Assembly: GCA_950295325.1 (NCBI GenBank)
Contig: OX485803.1
Span: 24,058,001 to 24,122,000, forward strand
Length of the DNA stretch: 64,000 bases
Origin: Polytrichum commune
Taxonomy: Eukaryota > Streptophyta > Polytrichopsida > Polytrichales > Polytrichaceae
Direction: 5' to 3'
The notes below the pieces were generated by a model. The model was not told the DNA's origin and did not search any database. It saw only the letters and a program-made list of their open reading frames with translations. Below are positions 31,872 through 44,487 of this stretch, in pieces (positions within the stretch are counted from its first letter, which is position 1; every line of letters begins with the position of its first letter). The translations under genes were made by a program, and so were the position numbers.

Positions 31872-33142
31872 GTCTGATAATGAACTTACCACCGAGTTTT
31901 CTTTGATCTATTGGTTCTAAATTGCAAGGACTATGGGTAAATAGGATACCCCGGTTTCTGAATACACAGATGCCTGCAACGTTACCAGTAAACATTTCTC
32001 GTGTTTTTTACTATATGCTACCGTACGCAGTCTTACGAAACGCTATGCACTTAGGCTTTCAGAGTTATTTCTTCATAGTGACATGACACAGTCTAATCTG
32101 GAAAAAGTATTGTTTGGGGCACTCGACCCATCTCACCCCTGAATCTTTGAATCTTAGTACCCGTCCCCCTTTCAAATCTCACTTTCACCATTGTCAGTTT
32201 AGATTTGCTAAAAATAGGGCAAGCTCCGAATACTTTGAGCTTCTGCTCAAGCATTGTCAAATGAAAGCATTAATCTCCTGAGAATTGCAAGGTCGTGCTC
32301 TCAACTCAAGATCTTATGAACCTTTTATAAGGTTAACTCATTGACTCTTTAGTTGTATTTGTCTTAGTTATGTTAGTATTCATTTCCACTTTTGTATCTC
32401 ACTTTAGCTATGGCTATTTTACACTTGATCAAACCATAAAGAGTTCCAAGTTTGGTCAAGCTCTCATTACCTTGGGCTTGGGATGGAAGCTTGCCAAAAA
32501 ACAACTATCACACACACGAAAATCGTAATATCTCAACTCGAGCTCTAGTGCAAAGGGAGTCTAAGAACACCAACCACTTCTAATTTTATTCTGCTAGCTC
32601 TTGTAGAAGAATAACAAGGTGTACCATGGAAACATTACGTGGAGCTCGTAATTGTTCCAAAGTCATCAAGGCTCCTACTTGAGGATGCCCACTAATTGCC
32701 CTGAACAACACAACATTTGAGCAATTAACCGCAAACATAGAAGTAACCCCTGATACAAAAAACCAGATGCTTGGGATTGTCTGAATGCTTACTTTGTGAA
32801 GGTGGAACCCTCCATTTCTGAGGTAGATGGTAATTGTGGTGGGTAGCCCTGCTGCTTCACACCTCCACCCACCAAATCGTCCACAGTTACTCAAACGCTC
32901 CAGCCAAATACTTTCTAAGACACAAACCAGCTGCCAAGCGCCTCAAGTCTTCATCACCCACAATATACTGAGGATTTCCCCAACACCCAGTAATGTTATA
33001 ATAAGGTGATCAAATAATTGAGTAATGAAGTAGTCCAACACCACGTGTTAAGAGCAAGAATCAGAACCCACAGCCCTTACTACCTGCTTCACAATTCTAT
33101 TCACAAAATGAAAAATTGTCCAGGACCAGCCACTAAATTACT

Positions 33143-33295
33143 TTTGGTGCATACCCATTCCTCGTGTCCATGACAGTAGATCCATTGCACAAGGACCATG
33201 ACAACCACCACAAAATAAGGTTCATCATGACGAGTGTCATGCTCCTCATCCTGGGCAACGCATGCATTATGGTATGCTTCACAGACACCATCCAG
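33143..33295 (+). other. Exon-like membrane-helix segment (copy 2; mirrored at 62054-62206 minus)
   Basis: Second copy of the 51-codon segment at 31719, starting FGAYPFLVSMTVDPLHK and ending at a CAG|GTTTGA donor-like site. The frame is intact. It is separated from its partner by the tandem duplication unit. Confidence 0.4.
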
Positions 33296-33718
33296 GTTTG
33301 ATATTGAACTTCCTAACGAGTTTTATTTGATCTAATGATTCAAAATTGCAAGGACTATGGGTAAATAGGGTTTCCCTAGCTTTTTGAATACAGACATCAA
33401 CAACGTTGCAAGGAAACATTACTTGTATATTCTACTAAAGGCCACTGTGCGCAATATCACAGCACACTATACATGTCCACTTTCAGCGTGGCTTCACATA
33501 TTGACATGACGAAATCTAGTCTGGAAAAAGTGTTGTTCAGGACACTTAAGCCATTTAATCCCTGAATCTTTGGACCACATCGATAGGAGTATCATCCCCC
33601 CTTTGATATCTCACTTCACCATTGCCAGTTTGAATTGCTCTGATGTTCAGCTCAAACATTGTCAAATCAAAGCATCAATCTCCCGACAGTTGCAAGCTCA
33701 AACTCTCAACTCAAGCTC

Positions 33719-34365
33719 TAGTGCAAAACATGTTGTGATTTAGAAACTTCTTTATATTGATTCTAGTGGAGTGGATATGACCTTTTTTTTTTACTAAGTC
33801 AATCCACATTGATGTACACCAGCTTTAGGAAGGCCGCTAATGGCAAAATGTGTTGGTGGCTGTTATTGGTGTTATCAACAGATGAACCTGATGCAACAAA
33901 TGGGAATCCTCAATAGCAACTGATTTGTAATTTCAGAATATTTATTCTCATCGCCAAAGTTGTGCTCATAAATGTCATGCATTTAACTAAGGAGGATTGT
34001 GTAACTCTTTCACTTCTGTGTTCAAGAAGGTTGCCCTAGAGCGCTTAGCGTCACTAAGTTAAGTCATGAAGCCAAGACAGAGATTTGCACAGCAACCCGT
34101 GATCTACAAAGTTGTGGGTGGCCATGCAAGTCTTTGCATGGAATGTTGTCAGCATTTTGAAAGTTACCCTGTTTGTAGGGCCCCAATCACCAATATTGTG
34201 CAAGACAAGCTTCGGCTTTATGAACAGTGCATGGATGGAGTACTCATCGGGGAGAAACATGATTCTGAATCAGAAAGTCATGATGTTCACCGCCTGATTT
34301 CTTTCTTCGACATGGCACTTGACAACGATCTTGTTTCATTGATATGCCACTGTATCCTCTCATGA
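33719..34365 (+). pseudogene. HOS1: HOS1 (RING-type E3 ligase) gene fragment, left arm copy
   Basis: About 640 bp absent from the parallel copy of the tandem duplication contains coding pieces of HOS1, the nuclear-pore-linked E3 ligase of cold and flowering control. They include ALERLASL, EAKTEICTATRDLQSCG (frame +2 relative to the next), then GHASLCMECCQHFESYPVCR, KLRLYEQCMDGVLI and HRLISFFDMALDNDLVSLICH. HOS1 proteins, as I know them, carry CGHASLC.ECCQRF..CPICR and SLFDVALENNLVSLICH in this order. Here residues before GHASLC are deleted with a frameshift, the Cys preceding GHASLC is Gly, and the first Cys of CPxC is Tyr, so the RING cannot fold. It breaks off after SLICH, near a likely exon end. 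It is a captured genomic fragment. Confidence 0.75.
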
Positions 34366-35488
34366 ACCTTTCGTGAAAATTAACTCATGGACTCGTTAGT
34401 TGTATTTGTCCTAGTTGTATTAGTACCATTCCTGCTCTCATATCTCACTTTAGCCATGGCCACTTTACACTTGCTCAAACCATGGAGAGCTCCAGGTTTG
34501 GTCAAGCTCTCCTTGCTTTGGGCTTGGGATGGAAGCTTACCAAAAAGCAAGCATCAGACCCACGAAAATCGTAATACCTCAACTCGAGCTCATCCTTGTC
34601 AGAAATCCTAGCTTGGTTCGATGTGCTCTAAACTACAAAGCAAACTCTAGTGCAAAAGGGGTCTAAGAACACCGACCACTTCTGATTCTATTCCACTATC
34701 GCAGTTGAATAACAAGGTGTGCCATGGAATCATTACGTGGAGCTCGTAACTGCTCCAAATTCCTCAAGGCTCATGCTTGAGGATGCCCACTAATTGCAAT
34801 AAACAACACAACATCTAAGCAATTAACCGCAAACACAGAAGTAGCACCCGATACAAAGAATGAGAGGGCTTGGGGTTGTCTGAATGTTTACTTTGTGAAG
34901 GTGGAACCCTCCATTTCTGAGGCAGATGGTAATTGTGGTGGGTCGCCCTGCCGCTTCACACTTCCACCCACCAAATCGTCCACAGTCACTCCAACGTCCC
35001 AGCCAGATACCTTCTGTAACGCAAACCAGTTGCCAAGTGCCTCAAGTCTCCATCACCCACAGTACACTGAGGATTCCCCCCAACACCCAGCAATGTATTG
35101 TTAAGGTGACCAAATAATCGAGTAATGGAGCAGTCCAGCATCACATGGTAAGAACATGATTCAGAACCCGCACTCCCTACTACCTGCTCCACAATTCTAT
35201 TCACAAACTGACATGTAGTGGAGGACCAGCCACACAAATGAGTTCCTTATTGAACTTAAAGCTCACCTCAAACCCCAACACTCGCCTGCATTGCAAACTC
35301 ACCAACACCTCCCGAGAATGTGGAGCTTCGAAGTAAAATGGAGAATCTGCAACTTGATGTGCACAACTTGGAGTGCAGAAAGTCACATGCCGGTGGTGCC
35401 GATCGTCTTCGCCCCGGCTCCTTTACCAATCCCTTGCCTTCCCATGAACCCGCATGGCCGTGTCACTGTAGCTAGGACGCGGCGCCAC

Positions 35489-37556
35489 TAAGAGATCACT
35501 TTGAGATTAAAAAATAGATCACTAAATCAATGGATTTGGACGCTTCTACCTTAGACATGTGGGAAGCATTGCATGCGGTTCGAGGTTCGAGGTTGTACGA
35601 GGTCATATCTAAAATGGGGGGGGAGGTCCCATCTAGTCTTGGGTTTTGGACATTATATTTTGGTAGATGTGCAAGAAGCACCTCCGTCATTTTTGACAAC
35701 AAGGAAATACTCAATTTAAGCTTATTTTAGTTTTGTTTCTAGGTCTAGATTCTAGCAATGCGTAGTTTGGGATTCAGTGCATTCGTGTATTTACACTCGT
35801 CCATTGTGATTGAAGGGGTTGTAGTAAAAATGATTCCCCTATAGGTTGAGGACGAGAGTCTTGGTTGTAATTATGGAGTAGATTAATATGGAAAAGGTAC
35901 ACCAAACAATGTATTGAGTGTCACTTACTACTTGAAATTACACAATGCTGTAACTATGTATTGTAAATCTTTTTTTTTTGCCAACAAAGGTCAAATTGGT
36001 TGTTTGGACATTGTGAAACTTTAACATCTTTATTTCATAAATTTAAAAAATTACATTTATAGTAAACAAAATAGCATGTGTAAATCCGAATAGTAAGTGA
36101 CATTAATTTAATAATTAGCGTAGTTCTAGGTGGTAGAATAGGTCATTGTGTTTTCACCTTCCCCGTGAATGAGTTTATATAGACTTTACAAATGTGTGGC
36201 ATCGTGTAGGATTTCATTTCCCAACACCCACCCTTGGTGGTCCAACACATATCTATCCCTATATTACGGCCCCTCATAATTAGAGGGTTGTGCCATTGCC
36301 TATTTGCCCCTCTACCCACGATCACCGCCTGCTCGACTTCAAAAATATGTTGCTCTTGCATTGTTGAAGGCTGATTGTTCACAAAAACTCATTTTGAGCG
36401 CATCTCATCTTCAAGGTCCAAAACCCAATATAAATATATATGCTCACTTTCACTTCGTAAGTGCACCAAATATTGTTTTTAATGTCACTTCCCATTTGGA
36501 ATCACATAATGCTATAACTATTTTGTGTAAATATTATTTTTGTCAACAAGATCTAATCGGTTGTTTGGACATTGTAGAACATTAACGTCTTTACATGGTA
36601 AAATTTGTATACTATTAGTACAAATATAACTCCAAAGAGTAAGTGACACTAAATGCAATATTTGGTGTAGTCAATTGACTTGGATTTCATTCTCAAAGTG
36701 AAATTGTCAATAAAGCATGTAATTAACCTAGAAGTTTTGAATATGAAAATCATCCTTATCAACATTGAGGTTATGATTTTTGTGACTTACCATTTGGAAG
36801 GGCCTTTGCCATTTAAAATTGAACTTAAAATAATGTGTTGACTTCAACACATCTATGTATGATATTATCAGTGGGCACCGAGGCGCCCTGGGCACTAAGT
36901 TAAGATCACTAAGAGATCGCTTTGAGACCCAAGAATGTATCACTAAATCAATGGAGTTGAACATTTCTACCTTAGACATGTGGGAAGCATTGCATGCGGT
37001 TTGAGGTTGCACTGGACAATGTGCTCTTGATCATATCTTAAATTGGGGGGGGTCCATCTAGTCTTGGGTTTTGGACATTATGTTTTGGTAGATGTGCAAG
37101 AAGCACCTCCATCATTTTTGACAACAAGGAAAAACTCAATTTAAGCTTATTTTAGTTTTGTTTCTAGGTCTAGATTCTAGCAGTGCGCAGTTTGGGATTC
37201 AGTGCATTCGTGTATTTACACTCGTCCATTGTGGCTCAAGGGCTCTAGTAAACATTATTCCCCTATAGGTTGAGGATGAGAGTCTTGGTTGTATTTCTGG
37301 AGTAGATTAATATGGAAAAGGTACACCAAACAATGTATTGAGTGTCACTTACTACTTCAAATTACATAATGCTATAACTATGTATTGTATATCTTTCTTT
37401 TTTCCGACAAAGGTCAAATTCGTTGTTTGGACATTGTGAAACTTTAACATCTTTACTTCATAAATTCAACTTCAAAAATATGTTGCTCTTGCATTGTTGA
37501 AGGTTGATTGTTCACAAAAACTCATTTTGAGCGCATCTCATCTTCAAGGTCCAAAA

Positions 37557-37605
<49 letters not shown>

Positions 37606-38378
37606 CACTTTCACTTCATAAGTGCACTAAATATTGTTTTCTAGTGTCACTTCCCATTTGGAATCACGCAATGCTCTAACTATTTTGTGTAAGTATTATT
37701 TTTGTCAACAATATCTAATTAGTTGTTTGGACATTATAGAACATTAACGTCTTTACTTGGTAAAAAATGTATATTATTAGTACAAATATAACTCCAAATA
37801 GTAAGTGACACTAAATGCAATGTTTAGTGTAGTCAATTGACTTGGATTTCCTCCTCAAAATGAAACCGATGATAGAGCATGTAACTAACTTGGAAGTTCT
37901 AAAAATTGAAAATAAATTTTCATCAGCATTGTGGTTATAATTTTTGTGACTTACAATTTAGAAGGGCCTTTGCCATTTCAAAATTGAACTGAAAATTATG
38001 TGTTGACTTCAATACATCTATGTATAATATTAATGGGGGTCACCGAGGCAAGCTCATGAGGCCGGTTTTACCTACATACGTTTACAATACATAACTTTTT
38101 CCCCTCTAATGGTCGGTTTGCCCAATTCATTGCTCTCAACCTTTAGATTGTGTTGTTTTCTTTTACTCTTATATTCGCATCATTGGTACTCATTTCGAGG
38201 TATGCAACCGCCCACTTTGAGACCCAAAAATTTATCACTAAATCAATGGAGTTGAACATTTCTACCTTAGACATGTGGGAAGCATTGCATGCGGTTCGAG
38301 GTTGCACTTGGACAATGTGCCCTTGTTCATATCTAAAATGGGGGGGGGGGTCCCATCTAGTCTTGGGTTTTGGACATT
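35489..38378 (-). repeat. Tandem 1.1-1.6 kb repeat units in the left arm
   Basis: Three related units lie head to tail on the minus strand, roughly 35489-36370, 36371-37500 and 37501-38378 (the last truncated). Shared blocks include ATGCAATGCTTCCCACATGT, CCAAGACTAGATGG, CTCAATACATTGTTTGGTGT and CTTCAACAATGCAAGAGC (minus-strand reading). They mirror the units at 56974-59860. Small frames such as MDLDASTLDMWEALH recur but have no recognisable domain. A (TA)n microsatellite lies at about 37556-37602. Confidence 0.8.
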
Positions 38379-41300
38379 GATGACCATTTAATGAGTGTGA
38401 GAATCTTCACTCTGATAGGAATATTAAGATATTCCTATGATGTAATCAAAATGAAGAAAGTGGCTATGTCCTTGATTTAAATTTGCTAACTATCTTCTAC
38501 TAATCACGCATTTCATACGCTAAGAGATCTGAGTTAGTTGGAGAAAAGGTCACCATTTAGGACCCATCTACTTTGTCGCGTCTCAATTTTGGATATGCTA
38601 TGTGTTAATATGAACATGATTAATAGGAATAATGTTAATGCAATATATGACAAGAATATTGGTACAATAAGTTTAGGTTAAGATATGGATATTTGTGCAA
38701 TAAAGAGTGTGAAAGATGAGCATTCAATTTTTTATTTATTTATAAAAAAATATTGTATATGCATATTTTTTTACCTTGCCAAAAATTTGATGATTATTGT
38801 AAAACCTTGCCTAGACAAACTTGGAACTTCTAGGATTTCCAATATCTTGCCCAAATGAACCTTGAACTATATTGGAACTACAAAAAATTCAACTATGAGT
38901 AAAGTGTGGCTCAAAGGTTTAAATTTTAGAATTTTTTGGATTTTTTCCAATTTGTTTTGGTATAAATTGAAAAGAGTCAATTGCAAAAGGTAACTAGAAA
39001 CAAACCACTGCAGGAAAAACCCCACCCATGGACCCACGGAGCATCAAGTAATAATATTTGTCTTGGCTCTAATCTTCCACATAACACTCCTAGTGGCAAT
39101 AAGGCCTTTGACACACCCACACCTTACCAAAACCATTCATAACATCATCATAAGCAACACCAAGTTTTGTGGCTCAAAGTATGATTAGCTTATAGCATAT
39201 TACAAATTTAAATGTGAACTAAAGATCTATGATCTAAGCCTTTTGTGCTAGGACCCTTCACCACTTTAATGTATTTTGAACTCATCCATTTCCTTCGTTG
39301 AATTTTCAATAGGAGGAGAATCCCAACATGTTTGGATAGTCAAAGTATTAGTACATTCTTCAACCTCCATCTCTCCACCATAATGATCTTCCCAAATTTT
39401 CTAAAATCATCTTAAGCTACCTTGACTTCATTTCAATTTTTATGTCAATCTCAATCTTTCATCATTTTAAATCTCAATCCACCTATTAGAAACTTCAAGT
39501 CTCAACTAACAACCTCAATCTCAACTCAACATCTCCTCACTCTAGCTCTCTCTCCATTGTTTTCAATTTCAACCATACTTCATCTCATCTCATCTCCAAC
39601 CTCAACTCACTTCACCATCAAAAAAAAAAAGGAATGAAAAAGAAACTCCTATGTATTTACGCCAATGTGAATGTGAGTTGGTTAGCCTTGCATTGATCAT
39701 AGTATTTCATGATGCAAGTTAGGGGCAGGTTGCCTTCCTTTCAAGAGGTGGGATATTCACCTCACCATCACCCCTAACCCCCTAACTCTCCAAGCAACCC
39801 ATTTTTGATTGATGGATGATATCTTTCCCACATTAGCCCCACCTTACTCATTCAACCGTAATCAAAATAACTATAAACATCAAGCCAACATGATATCTAC
39901 CCATAGAGACATGAGCCATGGAACTTGGAGATGATTAGAATGTGGACAAAAATTACCAAAGTGGCAAGTGGTCATATTTCTGTTGTGTTGGGAGTTCATG
40001 TGAGGGTGTTGACTCCAAACAATAGTTGTCACTCCACTGTAAACTTTGGATTCATGAACATCAATGATGTTTATTTTGGTAAAGTGGTTACATTTAATGT
40101 TCATGTAAAAACGGCCTTCTGGCTCACATTGATTGTTTGGTTTAACAAATTGGAAATCATATTTTTCAAGAAATTTTCTGCATATACATGTTTAGAAACA
40201 CGGGGATAGTTGACGTAGTCCAAATGCAAGGTGGCTAGCCTATTGTGATTTGCACATTTAGGCATGACAATTTGCAAAGGTGCTCAACTATCGAGTTGTT
40301 CCCATCTAGTGGATCACACAAGTTCTGCTCATTATTCATGTGAATTTGATTTGTCAAAGATCTTTCGGGGGTGGGGGGTGATAAAACATGGCATTTTTTA
40401 TGTACATCCTTGCCTTCAAATGCTATAATCTAGAAACATGAAGGGTTAGTCATGGCCATTTCCCCCCTCGGAATAGCTCATCTTCCATGTCTCAAAATCC
40501 TACATATAGTTCCCATTTTAAGCTCAAAACTTGCCCATGAAAATTCCACAACTAACATTGAGTGAAATGCATTGAACCAAAGGTGGAGAGGGCTCATGCA
40601 AAAGGTTGGCTTCCAGACTCAGTGATGGGTTCCACCCATGTGGAAAGGGAGATTGCTACCCTAAAGCAAGGCATCTAAAGCAAGGTTTCTTTACTAATCC
40701 TAAACGATGACAAAATGAAGTTGTACTCAAAATAAGATTTGGGAAGCCCATGGATGCAATGAGAAAAATCGTTCATCCAATTTCAATGGTAGGTGTCATG
40801 AAACGGGATCCATAAAATGAAAGTCCTTCAAAGAGTCACCAAACTCCTAAGTTGTTTTGTGGACTTTGTGAACAACTTAAATGATGTTTATTTCTTGTGA
40901 AGGGGTGCGGGACTCGGATATCACAGCGTGTATTTGTCAATCTTTTATGTCTCATCTTTCATTGCACACCACAAAGGACTCAACATTTCTTAACGTGTTT
41001 CTCCATAGAAAAGATTGAGTATGTATGATATGTATAAATATGCTTTCCCAAGTAGGGCTTCAAGTCTTTAGAAGCCCAAGACACTCTGACCTTTGTAATA
41101 TCATCTAGGGACTGGATGTTCTCAATTTAATTCTCCCTCCTTGTTGTCACATTTCCTTCCTAGATATCATGGGTTTTGACATAAAAGCGATCCCACAAAG
41201 AATTCAAACCATGTGCTCGCATGCATCACGTTATCATCATTATAATAATTATCATTATTGCAATGTTGAATTTGTGTTATTCCATAATGTCACATGCTAC

Positions 41301-43040
41301 ACTAATTATTTATTATGACACATCCATGTTAATACTACATACCTCCTCAATATCACATGCACTTTGATTGCCACCTGCATGATATTAGGGAAGTTAGAGG
41401 GTATAATGCTCGAGCTCATTGCCATCATCCTCTTATCACTTTGGGCCAATAACTAAAGACGTTGACGGCATTGTGGCAAAGTGGTGAGATACATCACACA
41501 CAAGTAGATTGGGAACAATCCTTGGAATTCAATGGGACAAGCCCTGCATGATAGTAGTGGGCATTATTTAGACAAATATTTTAGCAAGACTTTGTTGTTA
41601 TGGATGAATGATGAGATTACATCCATTCTAAATTTAGCCAAGTTATCATGATAGTTTTAGAAAGTAAACCATGATTGAAATGTATAAATTTTCATTTCTA
41701 CTTAGTGGAATGTGTTTCGGAGGCGTTGTAGTGCCATGATATTTGGATGCTTACTTTCATTCTTTAAGTAAACTCTATATCTCCAACCAAATTTGTCGTT
41801 GATCCCAAGGGTCCGGGTATTGCAAGAAGTAAATAAGAGATTCAAACAATTTTAGGGACATTTAAACATCACAATAACCTTTTGATAGCCTTACATAATG
41901 TTTGTCAAATTTGCCTCAAGGGAATATGGTGGTACAAGTATATGGCCTTCAAAAGTTTCTCTAGGGCACATCAACTCCAATGTCCAAGTTGTTTGGTGCA
42001 TTGCATTGTTGAAGGTCAAATTTTTTCTTCTTCTTTTTCTTTTTAATTATTTATAATAACAAAAATACAAGACATTTGTAAGTAGGTCAATCGACCAAAA
42101 GACTTGGAATTGTGGACATTGGTGACTTCTTGGGAAGTTCACTATAAAATAGAATAGCCTTCATGACATGTCATGGTGCATCAACAAGTGTGAACATATT
42201 GCAATATCATTGCGTGGGTTGATAATGAATAATGTGGGCCACACTACATCAAATACACATTGTGGCTATCTTTCACTAGATAGTTTTACAATCTACAAAT
42301 GTGGTAGATGATGAATCCACATTCATAATTTTTATATCCTTATTCCTGAAAAGAATCGGTGATAAGACCACATAACTCCCATAGTGTGAGACCCAACCCT
42401 AAAGCTCGCTAGAACATGACCATGTTGGACGAACAGGTTCCCATTCACGTCACTGCATAAAACAATATCAATGTTGTTTTCATTTTCATTTTATTCCCAT
42501 AGTGTGCGGCTATTCGTATCAAGTATCAAGAACTTCAATAAGCTCTATTTGGTGGGATTATCGTATGATGGACTTTCTTGATTCATGGATTGAAAATTGA
42601 TTCATCAAATGACATCCACGAATTGTAGACAAAGATTTAATCAAAAGCATGCAAACCCAAAAGCCAACACTACGTATTGGGGGTCATACATTTAGAGCCC
42701 CAAAATGTTTGATGGAGGTGCATAGTGTTGGTTTGAGGTTCAATGTTGGGTTGAGTAATACCATGGATGGTAACTTCAAATGTTATATGTATCCTCAACA
42801 TGTAGGAAGGATACCATGTTCACAACACCTACCATCAAGGAGAGTGCAAACATTAATACCTACGTAAAGCCCCCGGGAATTGTTTAAATTAAAACCAAAT
42901 TAAAACCTAAATCGGGGTCAAAGTTTTGAATTAGTTTGCATGGATTTTAGTTTAATTTAGCAAAAATCATAGGATTATTAATATATCTAAATATCACAGC
43001 TCTACGCCAATAGGTTTATTAATATATAGTATCTACCTAC
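38379..43040. other. Non-coding spacer between the left arm and the isolated unit
   Basis: 4.7 kb of AT-rich sequence between the inner end of the left arm and the isolated repeat unit. Small frames (39925-40209, 42649-42867) have no recognisable domain. I found no TIR, LTR, RNA gene or coding exon, although parts such as 42860-42960 look like decayed element ends. Confidence 0.45.
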
Positions 43041-44487
43041 ACGGGTAGATATGTATTGTGCCACCAATGGTGGGTGTTGAGAAGTGGAATCCTACACAAG
43101 ACCAAAGATTTGAATTTTGTATGTAAAAACTCTCATGGGGAAGGTGAAAATGTAATGACATATTCTACAACCTAGAAACTACAATAATGATTGTATATAG
43201 TGTCACTTACTATTGGAGTTAAACATGCTATATGTTTTTACTATTGATGTACATTTAAAAAAAATCAAGTGAAGATGTTAATGCTTTACAATATCTTAAC
43301 AACCGCTTTGACCTTTGTTGGCAAAAAAGGGGATATATAATACATGGTTATAGCATAGTGTAAGTCCAAATAGTAAGTGACACTCAATACACTATTTAGT
43401 GCATTTTTTCCTATGAATTCACTACAGGATTAACATCCAAGACTCTAGCCCTCAACCCAAAGGGGAATTATTTTGGTTAGAGCCCCTTGAATCATAATGG
43501 ATGAGTTTTACATACACAGAGGCATCGAGTCCCAAACTGCTTATTGCTTGAATCTAGATCTAAATCCAAAACTAAAATAAACATAAGTTGAGTATTTCTT
43601 TGTTGTCAAAATGGACATAAGTGCTTCTAGTACACCTACCTAAACATAATGTCCAAGACCCGAGACTAGATGGGACCCCCCCATTTTCGATATGACCAAG
43701 GCCACGTTGTCCAAGTCCAACCTCGAGCCGTATTCAATGCTTCCCACATGTCTAAGGTAGAAATGTTCAACTCCATTGATTTAGTGATCTATTTTTGGGT
43801 CTCAAAGTGGGCGGTTGCATACCTCGAAATGAACACCAATAATACAATTATAAGAGAAAAAGAAAACAACACAATCCAAAGGTTGAGAGCAATGAATTGG
43901 GAGAACCGACCATTAGAGGGAAATGAATTATGTATTGTGAAAGTATGTAGGTAAAACCGGCCTCATGAGCTTGCCTCGGTGACCCCCGTCAATATTATAT
44001 ATAGGTGTATTGAACTCAATACATTATTTTAAGTTCAATTTTGAAATTGCAAAGGCCCTTCTAAATGGTAACTCGCAAAAATTATAACCACAATGTTGAT
44101 GAGGATTATTTTTAATCTTTAGAACTTCCAAGTTAGTTACATGCTCTATCATCGGTTTCACTTTGAGGATGAAATCCAGGTCAATTGACTACACTAAACA
44201 TTGCATTTAGTATCACTTACTATTTGGAGTTATATTTGTACTAATAGTATACAATTTTTACCAAGTAAAGACGTTAATGTTCTATATTGTCCAAACAACT
44301 GATTAGATCTTGTTGACAAAAATAATATTTACACAAAATAGTTATAGCATTGCGTGATTCCAAATGGGAAGTGACACTAAAAACAATATTTAGTGCACTT
44401 ATGAAGTGAAAGTGAACATATATATATATATGGTTTTGGACCTTGAAGATGAGATGTGCTCAAAATGATTTTTTGTGAACAATCAAC
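43041..44487 (+). repeat. Further copy of the 1.1-1.6 kb unit, in right-arm orientation
   Basis: It runs from GTGCCACCAATGGTGGGTGT through CATGTCTAAGGTAGAAATG and GGTAAAACCGGCCTCATGAG to GTGAACAATCAAC, in the same order and orientation as 56390-57846 but clearly more diverged. At its 3' end (44483-44487, TCAAC) the LTR retrotransposon is inserted. The next unit continues at 56263 with CTTCAACAATGC, so the units were contiguous before that insertion. Confidence 0.8.

Larger units (their letters stand above)
31700..35240 (+). repeat. Diverged tandem duplication inside the left arm
   Basis: 31716-33100 and 33140-35240 are parallel copies. Each starts with the exon-like segment TTTGGTGC(G/A)TACCCATTCC, includes GGAAAAAGT(A/G)TTGTT, AACTCATGGACTC-like and GTGGTGGGT blocks, and ends near ATTCTATTCACAAA. 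The second copy is longer by about 640 bp because it holds the HOS1 fragment. The mirrored arm has the same arrangement at about 60110-63650. Confidence 0.75.
31349..38378 (+). repeat. Left arm of a giant inverted repeat
   Basis: This 7.03-kb stretch is the reverse complement of 56974-64000 over its whole length. Paired coordinates sum to 95349 from 31349 to at least 36382, so there are no net indels there; by 38150 the sum has shifted to 95353, through an AT microsatellite near 37560. A poly-G run just inside the inner end then changes it to 95352. Only scattered substitutions are seen, for example an Ala/Val difference in the small frame at 35530. Similarity stops abruptly at 38378 (TGGACATT, then GATGACC). 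The outer border is unknown. Confidence 0.9.

Noticed and set aside
37556-37602. The (TA)n tract as a replication origin or matrix site
   Set aside because: A simple microsatellite differing in length between arms; nothing else supports a function.
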